Shown: piece after piece, positions 6,555 through 12,762 of the stretch
Layout: each line of letters begins with the position of its first letter
Position numbering within the stretch: position 1 is the stretch's first letter
Assembly (NCBI GenBank): GCA_021731205.1
Contig: JAKFXV010000250.1
Location: 1 to 12,762, forward strand
Length of the DNA: 12,762 nucleotides
Direction: 5' to 3'
From: Nocardioides sp.
GTDB taxonomy: Bacteria > Actinomycetota > Actinomycetes > Propionibacteriales > Nocardioidaceae
Notes under the pieces: model-generated
Seen by the model: only the letters and a program-made list of their open reading frames with translations
Told to the model about the DNA's origin: nothing
The model's database searches: none
Made by a program: the position numbers and the translations under genes

Positions 6555-8006
6555 CTAGGTCGTTGGTTGCGCGTCGATCTGCATCACGATCGCCTTGGGT
6601 TCGGTGAAGAACTCGCGGCTGAAGTTACCGCCTTCGCGACCGACGCCGGAATGCCCGACTCCCCCGAACGGCGCCCGCAGGTCCCGAATGAAGAAGCAGT
6701 TGACCCACACGGTCCCGACCGCCAACTTCGCGGCGACCCGGTGCGCGGTGTGCAGGTTCTCGGTGAACAGCTGCGCGTCGAGGCCGTACGCCGTGTCGTT
6801 GGCCAAGGCGATCACCTCGGCTTCGGTGTCGAAGGGGTGGACCACCACGACCGGGCCGAAGATCTCCTCACACACGTGCGGGCTGTCCAACGGCATGTCG
6901 ACCAAGACGGTCGGCTTCACGAACCAGCCGTCACCCACACCGCCGGTGACCATCCGACCGCCGACCTCGGCGACCGTGTCGACGTACCCCTTCACCTTCT
7001 CGAAGTGCTCACGACTGGCGAGCGGGCCGAACTCCGTGGCGGGATCCAACGGATCACCCAACCGCATCGCCTCGGCCTTGGCCACGAACCGCTCCAAGAA
7101 GGTGTCGAAGATCGGCCGCTCGACGTAGAGCCGACTGCCCGACAAGCAGATCTGGCCCGCGTTGCGGAAGATCGACTGGATCGACCAGTCCACCGCATTG
7201 TCCAAGGCTGCGTCGGCGAAGACGATGTTGCAGTTCTTGCCACCCATCTCGAGCGAGACTGGGGTCAGGTTGTCCGCCGCCGCACGGCTGATCACCTTGC
7301 CGGTGCCGCTCTCGCCGGTGAACGTGATGCGGTCCACACGCGGGTCACGGGTGAGCGCCTCTCCGACCGAGTCGGGTCCGTAGCCGTGGACGACGTTGAG
7401 AACGCCGGGCGGGAAGCCAACCTCGATGGCGAGTCGCGCGAGAATGGTGGCCGAACTCGGCGTGTCCTCGGCCGGCTTGAGTACGACGGTGTTGCCCCAG
7501 GCCAGCGCGGGCGCGATCTTCCACGTCTCGAGCATCAGCGGGAAGTTCCACGGCGCGATGGCGACCACGACTCCGGCGGGCTCGTAACGGGTGTACGCGT
7601 GGTGACCGGTGTCCATCGGCAGCGTCTCCGCCATCGCCATCTTGGCGTGGTCGGCGAAGAACCGGAAGTTCATTGCCGCCCGCGACACGTCGTGGTGACA
7701 CTGGACCAGCGGCTTGCCCATGTCTCGGCTGTCGGCGCGGGCGAGCTCGTCGGCCTGTGCCTCCATAGCGTCGGCGAGTTTGTGCATCAACCCCTGGCGA
7801 ACGGCGTACCCCAAGCGTGGCCAGGGACCGTCATCGAAGGCCGTGCGGGCCGCGGCCACGGCGGCACGGGCGTCGTCGCCCGAACCAAGTGCGATCTCTG
7901 CCCAGGCCTTCTGCGTCCACGGGTTGACGCTCTCGAAGCGCGCGAGGTCGATCGAGTCGACCTCGACCCCGCCGATCACATGGCCGAAGTACTCCAGATC
8001 GCTCAT
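6555..8006 (-). CDS. 2-hydroxymuconic (or 2-aminomuconic) semialdehyde dehydrogenase, NAD-dependent
   Basis: A 483-residue aldehyde dehydrogenase that would oxidise a ring-cleavage semialdehyde to 2-hydroxymuconate (4-oxalocrotonate enol form). Active-site elements are all present: APWNFP with N154, LKPAE with K177, FTGESGTG nucleotide-loop (228-235), general base E253 in LEMGG, catalytic C287 in RNAGQICLSG, and EEIFGP (380-385). The C-terminal WVNCFFIRDLRAPFGG...SGVGREGG is the signature of the muconic semialdehyde subgroup; R109 in DVSR may contact the substrate carboxylate, by analogy. Start is ATG 8006 with GGGAGG 6 bases upstream; the open frame to 8282 covers the next gene and is rejected. 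The tautomerase and decarboxylase favour the hydroxymuconate assignment, but 2-aminomuconic semialdehyde (tryptophan or 2-aminophenol breakdown) cannot be excluded. Confidence 0.85.
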   Translation of the reverse strand: MSDLEYFGHVIGGVEVDSIDLARFESVNPWTQKAWAEIALGSGDDARAAVAAARTAFDDGPWPRLGYAVRQGLMHKLADAMEAQADELARADSRDMGKPLVQCHHDVSRAAMNFRFFADHAKMAMAETLPMDTGHHAYTRYEPAGVVVAIAPWNFPLMLETWKIAPALAWGNTVVLKPAEDTPSSATILARLAIEVGFPPGVLNVVHGYGPDSVGEALTRDPRVDRITFTGESGTGKVISRAAADNLTPVSLEMGGKNCNIVFADAALDNAVDWSIQSIFRNAGQICLSGSRLYVERPIFDTFLERFVAKAEAMRLGDPLDPATEFGPLASREHFEKVKGYVDTVAEVGGRMVTGGVGDGWFVKPTVLVDMPLDSPHVCEEIFGPVVVVHPFDTEAEVIALANDTAYGLDAQLFTENLHTAHRVAAKLAVGTVWVNCFFIRDLRAPFGGVGHSGVGREGGNFSREFFTEPKAIVMQIDAQPTT

Positions 8007-8029
8007 CGTTGCCTCCCTCGTCGGACTGC

Positions 8030-8245
8030 TCAGCCGTCGGCCGACGGCGTCTGCCCCGCCTGGCGCTCGGCGATCGTGACGTCGCCGGCGGACCAGTGGG
8101 TCGCAGGCACCTCGCGGATCACGACTCGCACGGACTCGACCGGGGCCGAAACGCTCGCGGCCACGGCGGCCGTGGTGGCCCGCAGCAGCTCCCGGAGTTG
8201 GTCGGGGGTGCGGCCCTCCACGAGGGTGATCTCCACCAGTGGCAT
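8030..8245 (-). CDS. 4-oxalocrotonate tautomerase
   Basis: A 71-residue tautomerase-superfamily protein that would convert 2-hydroxymuconate to 2-oxo-3-hexenedioate. After removal of Met the catalytic Pro-1 is N-terminal; Arg-11 (in VEGR) and Arg-39 (in SVRVVI) of the classical enzyme are in exactly the same positions. Position 50 is Trp instead of the usual Phe (ATHWSAGD), and the C-terminus is about 9 residues longer than the 62-residue enzymes. Such proteins are homohexamers, or heterohexamers of two subunit types. The ATG overlaps the decarboxylase stop by one base (TGATG), so translation is coupled; the dehydrogenase follows after 23 bases. Confidence 0.92.
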   Translation of the reverse strand: MPLVEITLVEGRTPDQLRELLRATTAAVAASVSAPVESVRVVIREVPATHWSAGDVTIAERQAGQTPSADG

Positions 8246-9039
8246 CAGCCGGCCTCCTTGGGAACTCGCAGTTCGACCTCACCCAACGTTCCGAACCGGA
8301 AGACCACCGCCGAGCCGGGCTCGGCGAACACTGCGTCGGTCATCCCTCCGGTCAGCACGATCCAACCGGGTTCGATGGCGAGTCCGCGTTTGGCCAACTC
8401 GTTGGCCCCGAGCGCCAGGGCGAGCGCCGGATCGCCGAGCACGGCGGAACCGCGCGCTCTGTCGACCACCACACCATCGACCTCCACCGTGACCGGCTCG
8501 TCGACGAGGTCGACCTGGTCGGGGTGCAGGCCGGTCGCGGCTACGACGTACGCCCCCGAGGACGCGTTGTCGGCCACCACGTCTCCGGCCGTGAACTTGA
8601 AGTCACGGAACCGGCTGTCGATCACCTCTGCGCCGGCATAGACACCCGCCACGGCCGCTAACGCCTCGGCCGCGGTGACTCCGGGCCCCTCGAGTCGCCG
8701 GGCCATGACGAAGACGATCTCCGGCTCGATGCGGGGATGGATCAGCGCGCCCAGCGGCACGGGATCACCCGGCGCGAGCTCCATCGCATCGGTGAGCCAT
8801 GCGACGAAGGGCGTGTCGACACCCATCCGCTCCTGCTTGGCCTTGCTGGTGAGGCCGAGCTTGAGTCCGGTGAGCCGCTCGCCACGCGCGAGCCGGCGGC
8901 GCAGGGTCTCGTCCTGGATGCGGTATCCCGCCTCGACGTCGAGCTCAGGCCAATCGTCGCTGAACTTCACCCGGTCCCGTCGCTCGGCCTCGCAGGCCAA
9001 CAACTCAGTGGCCACCGTGTCTTCGGTCCAGACGGTCAT
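8245..9039 (-). CDS. 4-oxalocrotonate decarboxylase (2-oxopent-4-enoate hydratase superfamily)
   Basis: A 264-residue metal-dependent enzyme, normal family length, that would decarboxylate 2-oxo-3-hexenedioate to 2-hydroxypenta-2,4-dienoate. GLKLGLTSKAKQERMGVDTP (58-77), LIHPRIEPEI (99-108, with metal-ligand candidates E105 and E107), EVIDSRFRDFKF (138-149), VVADNASS (154-161), GSAVLGDPA (197-205) and LTGGMTDAV (229-237) match XylI/DmpH decarboxylases better than the DmpE hydratases. Hydratase is the main alternative because the two are close paralogues. ATG 9039 has AGGAG 4 bases upstream; a GTG at 9063 would place that site inside the gene. First gene of the operon. Confidence 0.82.
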   Translation of the reverse strand: MTVWTEDTVATELLACEAERRDRVKFSDDWPELDVEAGYRIQDETLRRRLARGERLTGLKLGLTSKAKQERMGVDTPFVAWLTDAMELAPGDPVPLGALIHPRIEPEIVFVMARRLEGPGVTAAEALAAVAGVYAGAEVIDSRFRDFKFTAGDVVADNASSGAYVVAATGLHPDQVDLVDEPVTVEVDGVVVDRARGSAVLGDPALALALGANELAKRGLAIEPGWIVLTGGMTDAVFAEPGSAVVFRFGTLGEVELRVPKEAG

Positions 9040-9119
9040 ACCGCTCCTGTGAGTGAGGCCCACGCGGCACGGGCCGGTTCGCGGACCAGCGCCACGGGGA
9101 CAGGGGTCGCTATCGCTGC

Positions 9120-9125
9120 ACGCTA
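9120..9125 (-). promoter_or_regulatory. Possible -10 box of the oxalocrotonate operon
   Basis: TAGCGT on the minus strand has the TANNNT form. The predicted start near 9113 would leave a leader of about 73 nt. No consensus -35 is found at the proper distance (9143-9148); that position falls in the centre of the 18-bp palindrome at 9138-9155, as expected if an activator or repressor acts there. This is a weak call. Confidence 0.3.
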
Positions 9126-9137
9126 GAGAACTGCGTC

Positions 9138-9155
9138 ACGCACTCGCCAGTGCGT
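9138..9155. promoter_or_regulatory. 18-bp palindrome, candidate operator
   Basis: ACGCACT-CGCC-AGTGCGT is a perfect 7-bp inverted repeat with a 4-bp spacer. It lies in the 242-bp region between the catabolic operon (starting at 9039, minus) and the fasciclin gene (starting at 9282, plus), 12 bp upstream of the possible operon -10 box. Size and symmetry suit a dimeric regulator. No regulator gene is in the window. Confidence 0.45.
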
Positions 9156-9232
9156 CCCGCCAGAAGGAACGCAGATGCTTCCTGCAACCGATCGCCGACC
9201 GTGGTCGAAGAAGCAGGCAGATCCAAATTCGT

Positions 9233-9260
9233 CGGAGCCGATCACCCCCGAGCGGCTCCG
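9233..9260 (+). promoter_or_regulatory. Hairpin upstream of the fasciclin gene
   Basis: CGGAGCCG (9233-9240) and CGGCTCCG (9253-9260) form a perfect 8-bp stem with a 12-nt loop. It ends 9 bases before the GAGGAG ribosome-binding site of the gene at 9282. If the transcript begins upstream it would be a 5' UTR hairpin, with a possible effect on stability or translation. It is not followed by a T-tract. Confidence 0.4.
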
Positions 9261-9281
9261 TGGACCCTGAGGAGATTCACC

Positions 9282-9896
9282 ATGAAACTGCGTGCTCTTG
9301 CCCCGGCTCTTGCGTTGGCGTTGACCGCCGCCGTGTTTGCACCCACTCCCGCACACGCCGAGCGCGGCGAGGTCAGCCTGGTCGAGGTGCTCGGTGCCGA
9401 CGGCACCAAGCTCGACCGCAACTGGAATGACTTCGACATCGTCGAGAAGGCCGCGTTCGCCGTACTTGCCGAGAAGCCGGACAGCCTGGTCGGTGTCTTG
9501 GCAACCGGCGATGTGAAGTTGACCGCGTTCGTGCCCACCGACCGGGCGTTCCGACGTCTGGTGCACGACCTGACCGGCAAGTGGGTCAGCGAGAAGCAGG
9601 CCTTCGCCGCGGTCGCCGGACTCGGCATCCCCACCGTCGAGGCGGTGTTGCTCTACCACGTCGTGCCCGGAGTCCCGGTGACCTACCGCCAGGCGAAGCA
9701 GGCCGACGGGGCCAAGCTCACTACCGCTGCCGGCTCGGCCATCAAGGTCAACGTCCGCAAGGGCCGGGTCTACCTCGTCGACGCCGACAAGGACGACCTG
9801 AACCCACGGGTGATCTTCAGCCTGCGCAACCTCAACAAGGGCAACAAGCAGATCGCTCACGGGATCAACCGGGTGCTGCGACCGGTTGATCTCTAG
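9282..9896 (+). CDS. Secreted protein with one FAS1 (fasciclin) domain
   Basis: A 204-residue protein. Residues 1-26 are a Sec signal peptide (MKLRALAP, hydrophobic ALALALTAAVFA, then AHA at 24-26 before the cut). The remainder is a single FAS1 domain: the H1 motif LTAFVPTDRAF (80-90), the conserved LLYHVVPG (123-130) and a closing IAHGINRVLRPVDL (191-204) equivalent to H2. FAS1 domains mediate adhesion or ligand contacts outside the cell; no lipobox, anchor or second domain is seen. The domain has an insertion NPRVIFSLRNLNKGNKQ before the last strand. ATG 9282 has GAGGAG 7 bases upstream; the frame is open back to 9150, but that would bury the signal peptide. The gene is followed by a strong terminator. 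Confidence 0.92.
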   Translation: MKLRALAPALALALTAAVFAPTPAHAERGEVSLVEVLGADGTKLDRNWNDFDIVEKAAFAVLAEKPDSLVGVLATGDVKLTAFVPTDRAFRRLVHDLTGKWVSEKQAFAAVAGLGIPTVEAVLLYHVVPGVPVTYRQAKQADGAKLTTAAGSAIKVNVRKGRVYLVDADKDDLNPRVIFSLRNLNKGNKQIAHGINRVLRPVDL

Positions 9897-9929
9897 AAAC
9901 CGCGCGTTCTGAGCGCCACAGCACCACTA

Positions 9930-9961
9930 CTTCGGCCCGTCGCCTCAGCGGCGGGCCGAAG
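9930..9961. terminator. Bidirectional terminator between the fasciclin and FHA genes
   Basis: A 14-bp stem, starting CTTCGGCCCG and ending CGGGCCGAAG, closes a CTCA loop; one of the 14 pairs is a G-U wobble. A further CACAG/CTGTG pairing (9917-9921 with 9962-9966) can extend its base. It starts 33 bases after the fasciclin stop and ends 25 bases from the FHA stop on the opposite strand. There is no T-tract, as is common in high-GC actinobacteria. Confidence 0.8.
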
Positions 9962-9986
9962 CTGTGCGTGGGCAGGCCCGGGCGAC

Positions 9987-11597
9987 TCAGGCTTGCGGAC
10001 TGCCGACCTGGATCGTGAGCCCGTCGCCGAGATCGATCACGGTGCCTGGGAAGAGCGGCTCCGGCACGCCCGGGCGCAGCGTGCGCGGACCGAGGCCGGG
10101 ATGCCTGACGACGCTGCCGTTGGTCGAGTCGAGGTCAGTGGCTACCGCCAAGCCGAGGTCGATTCCTGAGCCCGGGCGGATGTCGAGGTGAGTTGAGGAG
10201 ATCTCGTGCCCGGGGCTCGGCACCGCCACGACCGTCGCAGCGCCGCCCACCCGATCGGCGTTGGGTGCTCGCCCGATCACGATCGGCGCGAACACCTCCA
10301 ACTCCTCACCAGTCGAGAAGGTGATCCGAGCGACCGATGAGCCGGGTTCGCCGTACGTCGGCAAGAGCGGCGCGACGGCTTCGGCGTCCGCCGGAACTCC
10401 GTCGGGCCCTGCGTCGGGCCCTGCCTCAGCCTCGGGCCCTGAGTCTGGTTCCGCCTCCGGTTCAGGCTCCGGTTCTGCCTCAGCGATCACATCGCCCGGA
10501 ACCTCCGCGGACTCGGCCTCGTCTGCGCCGGGGGCGTCGGTGACGCCGGCGAACAGCCCCCCGAAGGGCTCAACAGGAGTGGGAGGGGCTGAGTCCCCCT
10601 CCGTAGGGATGGGCTCCCCGTCGTCCGAGTCCCCGTCGTCCGAGTCCTCATGCGCACTGTCGTCGTCGTCGTTCGAGGTGTCGTCGTTCGAGGTGTCATC
10701 TCGTGAGTTGTCATCGTCCTCGAGGTCGCCCGGATCCAGCGACTCGTCGCTCTCGCCGCTTGACTCCGAGTCAGCGTCGACCTCCGACACGACCGGGAAT
10801 CCCGACACGTCCGGAACGGGGTTCGCGGCCAAGTCCTGGGGCGTGAGGAAGGCGGCTCCGAAGACCCCGGGCGTCACGGCAGACTCCGGTTCCGGCTCTG
10901 GTTCCGGCTCTGGTTCCGGTTCCGGCTCTGGCTCCGGTTCCGGTTCCGGCTCTGGCTCTGGTTCCGGCTCTGGTTCCGGTTCCGGTTCCGGTTCCGGTTC
11001 CGGCTCCGGTTCCGGCTCCGGCTCGAGGTCGGGCACGACAGCGAGGACCGGTTCCTTCGGCGCCGGCTCGTCCGATCCCGACTCTTGTGGCTCGTCCGAC
11101 ACCTGTGCGTCGTCGGCGTCGATCAGTTCGTGCGCCGCGAGGGCCAACCCTCCCGGGCCGACCGGGGGCGCATCGGTTCGCGACAGCCGCACCAAGCCGG
11201 CACCGATGGTCAATGGTTCCTCATCGTCGGCGTCGCCCACGACCAAACTCAGCCGGCTGACTCCGGTGAGCGTGCGTTCGACCCACGTGGTCGCGCTGGA
11301 ACCCGCGATCTCGACGGTTCCCGCGTCGGTGTCGAACTCTGCCTGAGCCGCGCCGCGCAGGACGACCTGAGTCGTGTCCTCCGACTGGCTCACCAGCACG
11401 AAGCCCGGCAGTTCGCGGAGCCCGGTCGAGATCAAGGCGTCGAGCACCTCGTCGAAACCCGCCCCGTCGTCGATGAGCGCCCACAAGGCTCCGACCCGCG
11501 CCTTCTCCGAAGGCGGCAGAAGCACCGTCGCGCTCTCGCCGAAGATGCCGAACCAGGTGCCCGGCAAGTAGGTACGACGAGTGATCGGATCGGTCAC
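9987..11597 (-). CDS. FHA-domain protein with N-terminal conserved domain and Glu-Pro repeat linker
   Basis: A 536-residue protein in three parts. Residues 1-150 form a globular-looking domain ([15 protein letters not shown], then [19 protein letters not shown]) that I do not recognise by name. Residues 151-412 are a highly acidic linker with a run of 23 Glu-Pro dipeptides and Asp/Ser-rich tandem repeats. Residues 413-536 are a forkhead-associated domain: GR at 442-443, SSTH at 467-470 and DSTNG at 490-494, the phosphothreonine-binding signature. It therefore probably binds a phosphorylated partner of a Ser/Thr kinase. No signal peptide or membrane segment. The GTG start at 11597 is chosen for GGGAGG 6 bases upstream. 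It is divergent from the helicase-associated gene; no kinase or phosphatase gene is in view. Confidence 0.85.
   Translation of the reverse strand: MTDPITRRTYLPGTWFGIFGESATVLLPPSEKARVGALWALIDDGAGFDEVLDALISTGLRELPGFVLVSQSEDTTQVVLRGAAQAEFDTDAGTVEIAGSSATTWVERTLTGVSRLSLVVGDADDEEPLTIGAGLVRLSRTDAPPVGPGGLALAAHELIDADDAQVSDEPQESGSDEPAPKEPVLAVVPDLEPEPEPEPEPEPEPEPEPEPEPEPEPEPEPEPEPEPEPEPEPEPEPESAVTPGVFGAAFLTPQDLAANPVPDVSGFPVVSEVDADSESSGESDESLDPGDLEDDDNSRDDTSNDDTSNDDDDSAHEDSDDGDSDDGEPIPTEGDSAPPTPVEPFGGLFAGVTDAPGADEAESAEVPGDVIAEAEPEPEPEAEPDSGPEAEAGPDAGPDGVPADAEAVAPLLPTYGEPGSSVARITFSTGEELEVFAPIVIGRAPNADRVGGAATVVAVPSPGHEISSTHLDIRPGSGIDLGLAVATDLDSTNGSVVRHPGLGPRTLRPGVPEPLFPGTVIDLGDGLTIQVGSPQA
10616..10694 (-). 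repeat. Tandem 15-bp repeats encoding an Asp/Ser-rich stretch
   Basis: Two separate perfect 15-bp tandem duplications: CCCCGTCGTCCGAGT at 10616-10630 and 10631-10645, and GTCGTCGTTCGAGGT at 10665-10679 and 10680-10694. On the coding strand they give repeated DSDDG and NDDTS units in the acidic linker of the FHA protein. All stay in frame. Confidence 0.85.
10884..11024 (-). repeat. Glu-Pro dipeptide repeat, 23 units plus a final Glu
   Basis: 47 consecutive codons alternate Glu and Pro. The DNA is not a pure hexamer repeat: Glu is GAA or GAG and Pro is CCG or CCA in mixed order, with partial higher-order 12-bp periodicity. Third-base variation with strict amino-acid alternation points to selection on the protein. 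The opposite strand reads as a Gly-Ser repeat, which is a shadow. Confidence 0.95.
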
Positions 11598-11650
11598 GAC
11601 TGGCCTCCCGGCAGCTGAGGGCGGATGTCACTGGGTGGTGCCACCGCATG

Positions 11651-11656
11651 ATCGTA
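11651..11656 (-). promoter_or_regulatory. -10 box of the FHA gene
   Basis: TACGAT on the minus strand, within TATACGAT, is a good TANNNT box in an AT-richer patch. The predicted start near 11644 leaves about 47 nt of 5' UTR, whose first bases include a small GGTGG/CCACC hairpin (11634-11645). No clear -35 box. Confidence 0.45.
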
Positions 11657-11726
11657 TAGATGAACCGGGGCACGCATCGATGGCGTGAGTGTACGAGAGT
11701 GGCAATCGGTCAGGTGGGCTGACGAC

Positions 11727-11732
11727 TACCGT
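11727..11732 (+). promoter_or_regulatory. -10 box of a leaderless promoter for the helicase-associated gene
   Basis: TACCGT ends 7 bases before the GTG at 11740, putting the transcription start at the codon. The gene has no Shine-Dalgarno. The surrounding CGACTACCGT closely matches the box before the DUF2530 gene. Confidence 0.5.
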
Positions 11733-11739
11733 AGGTCGG

Positions 11740-12762
11740 GTGTCACCCACCTTGCCGAGCGACGACCGTTCGTCTGCCGGCCGATCGCGGGCTCGCACGC
11801 TGGCAGAGCAGTTGCGTGGGTGGTCGGACAGTCAGTTGGTGACCCTGCTGCAGGACCGTCCCGACCTCGCGACGCCGGCTCCCCAGGACTCGGCCCACCT
11901 CGCCTCGCGAGTCGGGACTCGCGCATCCATCGCCAGGGCACTCGATCACCTGACTCGCACGGAGATCGCCGTGCTGGACGCCGTAGCTCTGGCCGGTCCG
12001 ATCAGCCCGACCAAGTTGGTGCGGATGATCGCGGCGAACCGAACCTCGATCGAGCAGTCGCTGCAGCGGCTGGTCGAACTGGTCCTGGTGTGGGAGAGCC
12101 CGGGTGGGCTCCGCGCGTTGAGCGAAGTGGGCGGGCTCCTCGCCCACAGCACGGGCACGAGCGGTCTGCAGCCGTGGTCTCGCACCCCACGAAGCCCGGA
12201 GGATCTCGCATCGGTGTTGACCGGCCTCAGCGAGCGCGCGCGCACCTTGCTCACCCATGTGGTCGACGGCGGCGGGACGGCGACCGCTTCGCCTGAGCAG
12301 CGCGGCAAGGGCGCGGATGGACCCGTCAACGAACTCCTCGAGGCGGGACTGCTGCTGCCGCGGACCGGCGGGCTGCACTGGGTTCCCGGTGAAGTAGGCC
12401 TGGCCCTCCGCGGAGGCACGACCACCGTCGAGAACGTCGACGCGGCTCCGGGCGTCATGACGACCGACCGGGGAGCGGCGCTGGTGGACCGAACGGCGGC
12501 CGGCGCGGCCTTCGACGCCGTACGCCGGGTGGAGGTGCTACTCGACCACTGGGGCACAGATCCCCCGGTCGGTTTGCGCAGCGGCGGGCTCGCCGTACGC
12601 GATCTCAAAGCGGCGGCCCGGCTGATCCATGCTGAGGTCTCCACGACGGCGCTGCTGGTGGAGGTTGCTGCCGCAGCCGGGCTGCTCGCCCTGGGCATCG
12701 ACCAGGACGGGAACTCGGCCTGGCTGCCGACCGACTCGTACGACGCGTGGGCTTGGTGGCCC
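11740..12762 (+). CDS. Helicase-associated protein (XPB/Ssl2-like N-terminal domain), N-terminal part
   Basis: 341 codons are present and the frame is open at the right edge. The first 130 residues (AEQLRGWSDSQLVTLLQDRPDLATPAP, LASRVGTRASIARALDHLTRTEIAVLDAVALAGP, SIEQSLQRLVELVLVWE) are helical, winged-helix-like repeats as in actinobacterial proteins of the Rv0862c type, which carry a Helicase_C_3/XPB-associated region and lie beside an XPB-like helicase gene. The helicase itself would be expected further right (inference). Function is unproven; nucleic-acid binding is likely. GTG 11740 is chosen because of the fitting leaderless -10 box and the family-like start; ATG codons in the region are in other frames. 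Confidence 0.8.
   Translation, partial: MSPTLPSDDRSSAGRSRARTLAEQLRGWSDSQLVTLLQDRPDLATPAPQDSAHLASRVGTRASIARALDHLTRTEIAVLDAVALAGPISPTKLVRMIAANRTSIEQSLQRLVELVLVWESPGGLRALSEVGGLLAHSTGTSGLQPWSRTPRSPEDLASVLTGLSERARTLLTHVVDGGGTATASPEQRGKGADGPVNELLEAGLLLPRTGGLHWVPGEVGLALRGGTTTVENVDAAPGVMTTDRGAALVDRTAAGAAFDAVRRVEVLLDHWGTDPPVGLRSGGLAVRDLKAAARLIHAEVSTTALLVEVAAAAGLLALGIDQDGNSAWLPTDSYDAWAWWP

Noticed and set aside
6315..8492. 725-residue plus-strand open frame across the catabolic operon
   Set aside because: A shadow of high-GC coding on the other strand; the minus strand carries complete, motif-bearing enzymes.
9166..9193. ECF-sigma-like promoter (GGAAC, 18-base spacer, CGATC) before the fasciclin gene
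   Set aside because: The spacer is longer than usual and the -10 lacks the typical GTT; likely chance.
10261..11346. Long plus-strand frame with a Gly-Ser repeat, antisense to the FHA gene
   Set aside because: It is the complement of the Glu-Pro repeat and acidic linker, without ribosome-binding site or recognisable domain; the minus-strand frame has a clear FHA domain.

Overview
The window reads as chromosome of a high-GC actinobacterium, most likely of the Nocardioides/Propionibacteriales kind. GTG starts are common, several genes appear leaderless with a TANNNT box 6-7 bases before the start codon, and there are actinobacterial families of unknown function (DUF2530, DUF3027). The gene set partly matches a block I recall from Mycobacterium tuberculosis around Rv0862c-Rv0883c. 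Genus-level placement is inference.

Layout. (1) 1-1724: the str operon on the minus strand (rpsL, rpsG, start of fusA). It has a recognisable TTGACC-N17-TAATCT promoter and a roughly 175-nt leader with two hairpins. (2) 1725-4860: small conserved genes: DUF2530 membrane protein (+), DUF3027 putative zinc-binding protein (-), an MFS-type transporter (+) and a cold-shock protein with a C-terminal extension (-). The last two converge and share a CTAG that is the stop codon of both. (3) 4859-5908: a DUF695-like protein (-). (4) 5924-6082: a 159-bp imperfect palindrome filling the gap between two minus-strand genes. (5) 6083-9039: a four-gene minus-strand catabolic operon: 4-oxalocrotonate decarboxylase, 4-oxalocrotonate tautomerase, 2-hydroxymuconate (or 2-aminomuconate) semialdehyde dehydrogenase and a GlcG/HbpS-family protein. 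(6) 9040-9281: a divergent regulatory region with an 18-bp palindrome, then a secreted FAS1 (fasciclin) protein (+) and a bidirectional terminator. (7) 9987-11597: a minus-strand FHA-domain protein with a very long Glu-Pro repeat. (8) 11740 to the end: the start of a helicase-associated (XPB/Ssl2-like N-terminal) protein (+).

How the genes work together. The str genes encode ribosomal and elongation proteins. The catabolic operon encodes the NAD-dependent oxalocrotonate branch of the meta-cleavage pathway: ring-fission semialdehyde is oxidised, tautomerised and decarboxylated to 2-hydroxypenta-2,4-dienoate. The ring-cleavage dioxygenase and the lower-pathway hydratase, aldolase and acetaldehyde dehydrogenase are not in the window.

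The most unusual structure is the 159-bp palindrome at 5924-6082. Nearly all differences between its paired arms are compatible with G-U pairing in plus-strand RNA and not in minus-strand RNA. No CRISPR array, tRNA, rRNA or recognisable insertion sequence was seen, and no intergenic stretch exceeds 300 bases.
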